Below, piece by piece: positions 18,185-20,880 of a DNA stretch of 20,880 bases (positions within the stretch are counted from its first letter, which is position 1; every line of letters starts with the position of its first letter). A model generated the notes under the pieces. That model saw nothing but the letters and a program-made list of their open reading frames with translations. It had not been told where the DNA came from and made no database searches. The stretch is from positions 1 to 20,880 of the forward strand of contig JAWQRM010000628.1 of assembly GCA_033557675.1 (NCBI GenBank), given 5' to 3'. Source of the DNA: Coptodactyla brooksi. Lineage: Eukaryota; Arthropoda; Insecta; Coleoptera; Scarabaeidae. Position numbers and translations under genes: made by a program.

Positions 18185-18662
18185 ATTGCAATAAATTGGA
18201 GATGGACTGTTTAGATTATCCTCCAAAGTTCAAACAGTTGAGTCACATTTTAGACACGAAAGTGAAAATGAAAATTAAAGAGAGGGCAAAGAAAACTATC
18301 CCTAGAGACACCTTAGAATTGAGAGACACGTTCGTTCACGTACAGTGTGTGCGCATCGAAACCATCCCAAGAGGAGTAAAATTCGATCTGTACAAAGAAC
18401 TAACAGTTGTAGAGAATGAAACGGGGTACACCTGAAGAGTAAGGGATGGGAAATTAATCAACACCCAAGCAGAGAAATATTTCCAACGAACGCACTACAT
18501 CTTATGAGAAACGCAAACAAACAGAATTTGATTGCCTTGCAGTACAAGAGAAGAATCTATTATCGGAGTTATAGAGAAATTACAGGTGTCGAGGAATTGT
18601 TAGTTTATTATAGGAACCATTACGCTCAAGAATGGGAAGTGAATAAGATTAAATGTTTTTGA
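18185..18662 (+). pseudogene. PRDM9-like PR/SET-domain methyltransferase relic
   Basis: After a TTACAG acceptor the exon encodes a PR/SET domain like that of PRDM7/PRDM9 histone H3 lysine methyltransferases. The N-terminal part, open to TGA at 18433, reads TLELRDTFVHVQCVRIE, then TIPRGVKFDLYKELTVVE, matching the family's GVW-x-IPKG-x-x-FGPYEG region, and NETGYT, after which the stop replaces the Trp of the Y-S/T-W motif. In the same frame RVRDGKLIN follows. A frameshift near 18490-18504 removes the NWMRYVNC segment. From 18504 the C-terminal half is clear: RNANKQNLIALQY, IYYRSYREITG and EELLVYYRNHYAQE, where relatives have EQNLVAFQY, IYYRTCR and EELLVWYGDEYA; the Gly of YG is Arg here. The stop is at 18660. 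No zinc fingers follow. Introns are kept, so it is a decayed duplicate, not a processed copy. Confidence 0.78.
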
Positions 18663-18734
18663 TCACAAATTGAAGAACTTAAGGAAAAGATATCCTGATG
18701 TGGTCCTTGTTGTTTTGGGTTTTCCGAAGAAAAA

Positions 18735-19545
18735 TTTTTAGTTACTTAATCCAAGAACCTCTCCTAACTTTCGGAGTCGGGCTTCATGCTTCTATATCTC
18801 CCTCGAACCCGTTCTATCTCTCGCCAATCGAGGTACCTCTGCCCATTTTATTCTGCTTTCCTTGGCAACCTCCTTAAATCTTCCTGCTATTTCTTTCTGG
18901 GTCTTCCTCTTTCCCTCTTTCCAGTTTTTCCAGCCTTGTATATCGTCTTTGCCAATCAGTTTTCCTCTACCCACTGCACATGTCCCGTCTACAGGTGTTG
19001 ATTCTGTTGCACAGTCACTTCTACTGCTATCACATTCATGTCTGCTCCATACACTTTATTCCTCGTTTTAACCATTTTCCTTTTTGCCATTTATTTTTCA
19101 CAAAATCCTCATTACAGTACTGTTCATTTTCTTTGTCTGAATCAGAATTAGTACCCATGATTCACTTCCATATGTAAACATAAGTTTAACAACCTTTCTG
19201 ACCACTTCTACTTTGATTTTTTATGGTATTTCCCTCCTTTCCAGTAAGTTATTCTTTATTGAGTTAAAAACTTTTCGTGTTTCTACTATTCTAATGCTTA
19301 TTTGTCCCTTATGTCCCCCGCACTATTTATGGTTACTCCCATATATTTGTAGATATTCCCTTGCTCCAATCCCATCCCTTCTGGTATGATATTAGGCTTG
19401 GTATTCCTTGTATGCACTACCACCGTCTTTGTTTTGTGTTTATTGATATTCATGTTGTATCACTTGAATTGTATATAAAGTATTTCCATGATATGCTGAA
19501 GATCCTTTTCTATGTCTGCTATTAATATGTCATCCACGTAGCACA
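18735..19545 (-). pseudogene. RTE-like LINE reverse transcriptase fragment, antisense
   Basis: Read on the minus strand from about 19545 down to 18740, this is the C-terminal half of a non-LTR reverse transcriptase of the kind often annotated in insects as craniofacial-development-protein-2-like or endonuclease-RT. It starts at the catalytic box YVDDILIADI (19511-19540), then MNINKHKTKTVVV, EQGNIYKYMGVTINSAGD, RKVFNSIKNNLLERREIP, KVEVVRKVVK and TYGSESWVL (about 19140-19165). It ends with an open stretch 18974-18792 holding RGKLIGKDDIQGWKNW and KWAEVPRLARDRTGSRE. At least four frame changes and several stops interrupt it. The endonuclease and upstream RT are missing (5' truncation at about 19545), where a gypsy fragment begins. 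Confidence 0.85.
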
Positions 19546-19550
19546 ACTAA

Positions 19551-20085
19551 CTAATGACATTCGTTTACCAGTATCAGACAAATTCGATGGTCTATTAGGT
19601 TCTGGCATTCTATCTTAATTAGGTGCAAACATAAATTATAAAATCAGTACATTAGAAAATAAAAACGCGAACATTCTGTTCATCTATAACAAACTAATCA
19701 TAACGATACCACCAAGAACTAGGCAAATTATAAAAATACCTACCAACAAGAAACAAAAAATTTTTTTAACCATATGCAGTTAATTGAAAACGAAGAGTTA
19801 CCAGACACGATAGTAAATGTTCCAGATAATGAAACACTCAGAGAACTCTCACTAAATTTTAGATATTACTCTGTAAAAATCGCTATAGAGCCCATAGATT
19901 TAGAAGATCTAAGTTCAGTCGAATTAAATAATGTTCAAACAGATTCAAAATTAACAAACCCAGAAATACGGAAACTACAGTATCAAACAATAAAAGAAAA
20001 ACTTAGAATTGATCATTTAAATCTAGAACAAAAAAAAATAGTTAAAAAATTTATTAACTATTTCATGAAAGGAAGGAAGACGTAG
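19551..20085 (+). pseudogene. gypsy-type fragment: protease end and pre-RT linker
   Basis: The fragment begins next to the truncated LINE. DIRLPVSDKFDGLLGSGIL (about 19556-19614) resembles the C-terminal part of a gypsy aspartic protease (the ILG-D-F-L type motif), followed by GANINYKISTLENKN. After a stop or shift, PPRTRQIIKIPTNKK and the open stretch 19774-20085 follow. The latter holds LPDTIVNVPDNETLREL and, near its end, LTNPEIRKLQYQTIKEKLRI, DHLNLEQKKIVKKFI, which is the Arg/Lys-rich linker that precedes RT in several insect gypsy lineages. The RT that should follow is absent; the frame stops at 20083 and different sequence takes over. The large central open stretch has codon use as AT-rich as its surroundings. 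Confidence 0.62.
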
Positions 20086-20089
20086 TCGG

Positions 20090-20880
20090 TAGTATACGTC
20101 TTAATGTAAAATACACACAAAGTTCGGTAACGCTAGAAACATTTATAATAAAATCACATACATGTGGGTACATATATTGGATAGATCCGATATTACAAAA
20201 TTAAATATTTTAAAAGTAAATAGCCAAGTAGTAGATCGAATTGGAGCAATATGTAATCTAGACACCATAAAAAGGGACTTTTCCGCAATTTAATTTAATT
20301 TAATGGATTACGAGTTTTTCAGGGTGAAATGGAAATAAAGCCTAAACCGAACGTAGAACCATTTGTACAATTAGTACCTAGAGTAGTAGTAAGACCACCT
20401 CTCAAGCCACGTTAAGGTGAACTCGAGCGGTTATTAAAATTACATGTAATGTTATCTATTGAAGAAAATACTAATTGTAGTAGTGTCGAAAGCTAACTCA
20501 GTTCGCCAAGGTTGTGATTAGACCAGATGGAATAAAAGTGTATTACGTCCACATTATCCTATACCTAAAGTTGAGATTATTTTAGCTAAAATAATTTGCA
20601 CCCTTCAATTGAGCTAAATTGAAAGGTGCAAAATACTTTACCAAACTAGATGTTAGTTCCGGATTATATCAAATAAAAGTGAATAAGAGTCACAACCTTT
20701 GGAATCCATTTAATATATACAGATACAGTAGAGCAGCAGGATAAAATTGTTAGAGGTTTTAACGAAACTACACAATGAGGGCATTACATCAAACAAGAAG
20801 AAATGTATGTTTGGGCAAGAAGCAAATTCTTATTTACGACATGTTGTATGAAGAAATAGGGTATCGATTGAGCCTGAAAG
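20090..20880 (+). pseudogene. Second gypsy-type fragment: RT relic (runs off the edge)
   Basis: This appears to be a different gypsy lineage from the preceding fragment, similar in style to elements annotated K02A2.6-like. A weak protease-type VKYTQSSVTLETFI text (about 20107-20150) is followed by KPKPNVEPFVQLVPRVVVRP (20340-20399) and GELERLLKL (about 20416-20442), the RT entry region. VVIRPDGIKVY (about 20510-20542), HYPIPKVEIILAK (20552-20590) and AKYFTKLDVSSGLYQIKVNK (about 20630-20689) are RT palm motifs; the last contains the first catalytic Asp. Then about 60 residues, including the YxDD box, are deleted, and NKKKCMFGQEANSYL (20790-20840) is the thumb. Stops and shifts are frequent, and a 28-bp inverted duplication breaks the frame at 20591. 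It continues past the right edge. Confidence 0.78.
20593..20634. repeat. Hairpin from an inverted templated duplication
   Basis: The left arm 20593-20610 and right arm 20617-20634 pair at 16 of 18 positions around GAGCTA. The right arm is the native RT coding sequence (KLKGAKY region); the left arm is an extra inverted copy of it placed immediately upstream. AGCTAAA flanks the extra 28 bp (20584-20590 and 20612-20618). Confidence 0.8.

Noticed and set aside
1..20880. CRISPR arrays, rRNA or tRNA genes
   Set aside because: No regularly spaced identical repeats with unique spacers, and no tRNA cloverleaf or rRNA-like sequence was seen on either strand.

Overview
The window looks like AT-rich intergenic DNA from an arthropod, most likely an insect. 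It has no operons or Shine-Dalgarno sites. It does have intron signals (GTAAGT/GTGAGT donors, polypyrimidine-AG acceptors) and the wreckage of many transposable elements of families common in insect genomes. I see no intact host gene. The species cannot be named from the sequence; a repeat-rich, large-genome lineage is an inference from the density of decayed elements.

Layout, left to right: a broken Merlin (IS1016/ISXO2-type) DNA transposon, about 0.4-1.2 kb; a broken CR1/L2-like non-LTR reverse transcriptase, 1.5-2.1 kb; a 57-bp hairpin with a hammerhead-ribozyme-like core on the minus strand, about 2.56-2.64 kb; a decayed P element (THAP domain plus P transposase), 3.2-5.8 kb; a 543-bp foldback MITE with about 210-bp arms, 5.99-6.53 kb; a Mutator-like (MULE) transposase relic, 7.65-8.66 kb; a mariner relic split by a 248-bp interspersed repeat, 9.37-10.0 kb, with a second copy of that repeat at 15.13-15.37 kb; a GC-rich hairpin followed by four 10-bp repeats, 10.34-10.41 kb; a 5'-truncated Ty3/gypsy element (RT, RNase H, integrase, polypurine tract, one LTR), 10.5-14.73 kb, whose RT is split by a 141-bp insertion flanked by 14-bp direct repeats; an anonymous stretch with a possible piggyBac-type end, CGTA palindromes and a tandem duplication, 14.7-17.3 kb; an intron-containing relic of a PRDM9-like PR/SET methyltransferase, about 17.4-18.66 kb; an antisense RTE-like LINE fragment, 18.74-19.55 kb; and fragments of two further gypsy-type elements, 19.55-20.88 kb, the last running off the edge.

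The elements do not work together; they record successive insertions. Relative order can be read in places: the 248-bp repeat is younger than the mariner it splits, and the 141-bp insertion is younger than the gypsy copy. The most unusual items are the PRDM9-like SET relic, the hammerhead-like core, the two-copy repeat family with one nested copy, the clean 14-bp-duplication insertion, and an inverted templated duplication in the last gypsy fragment. All assignments come from reading translations by eye; no database search was possible.
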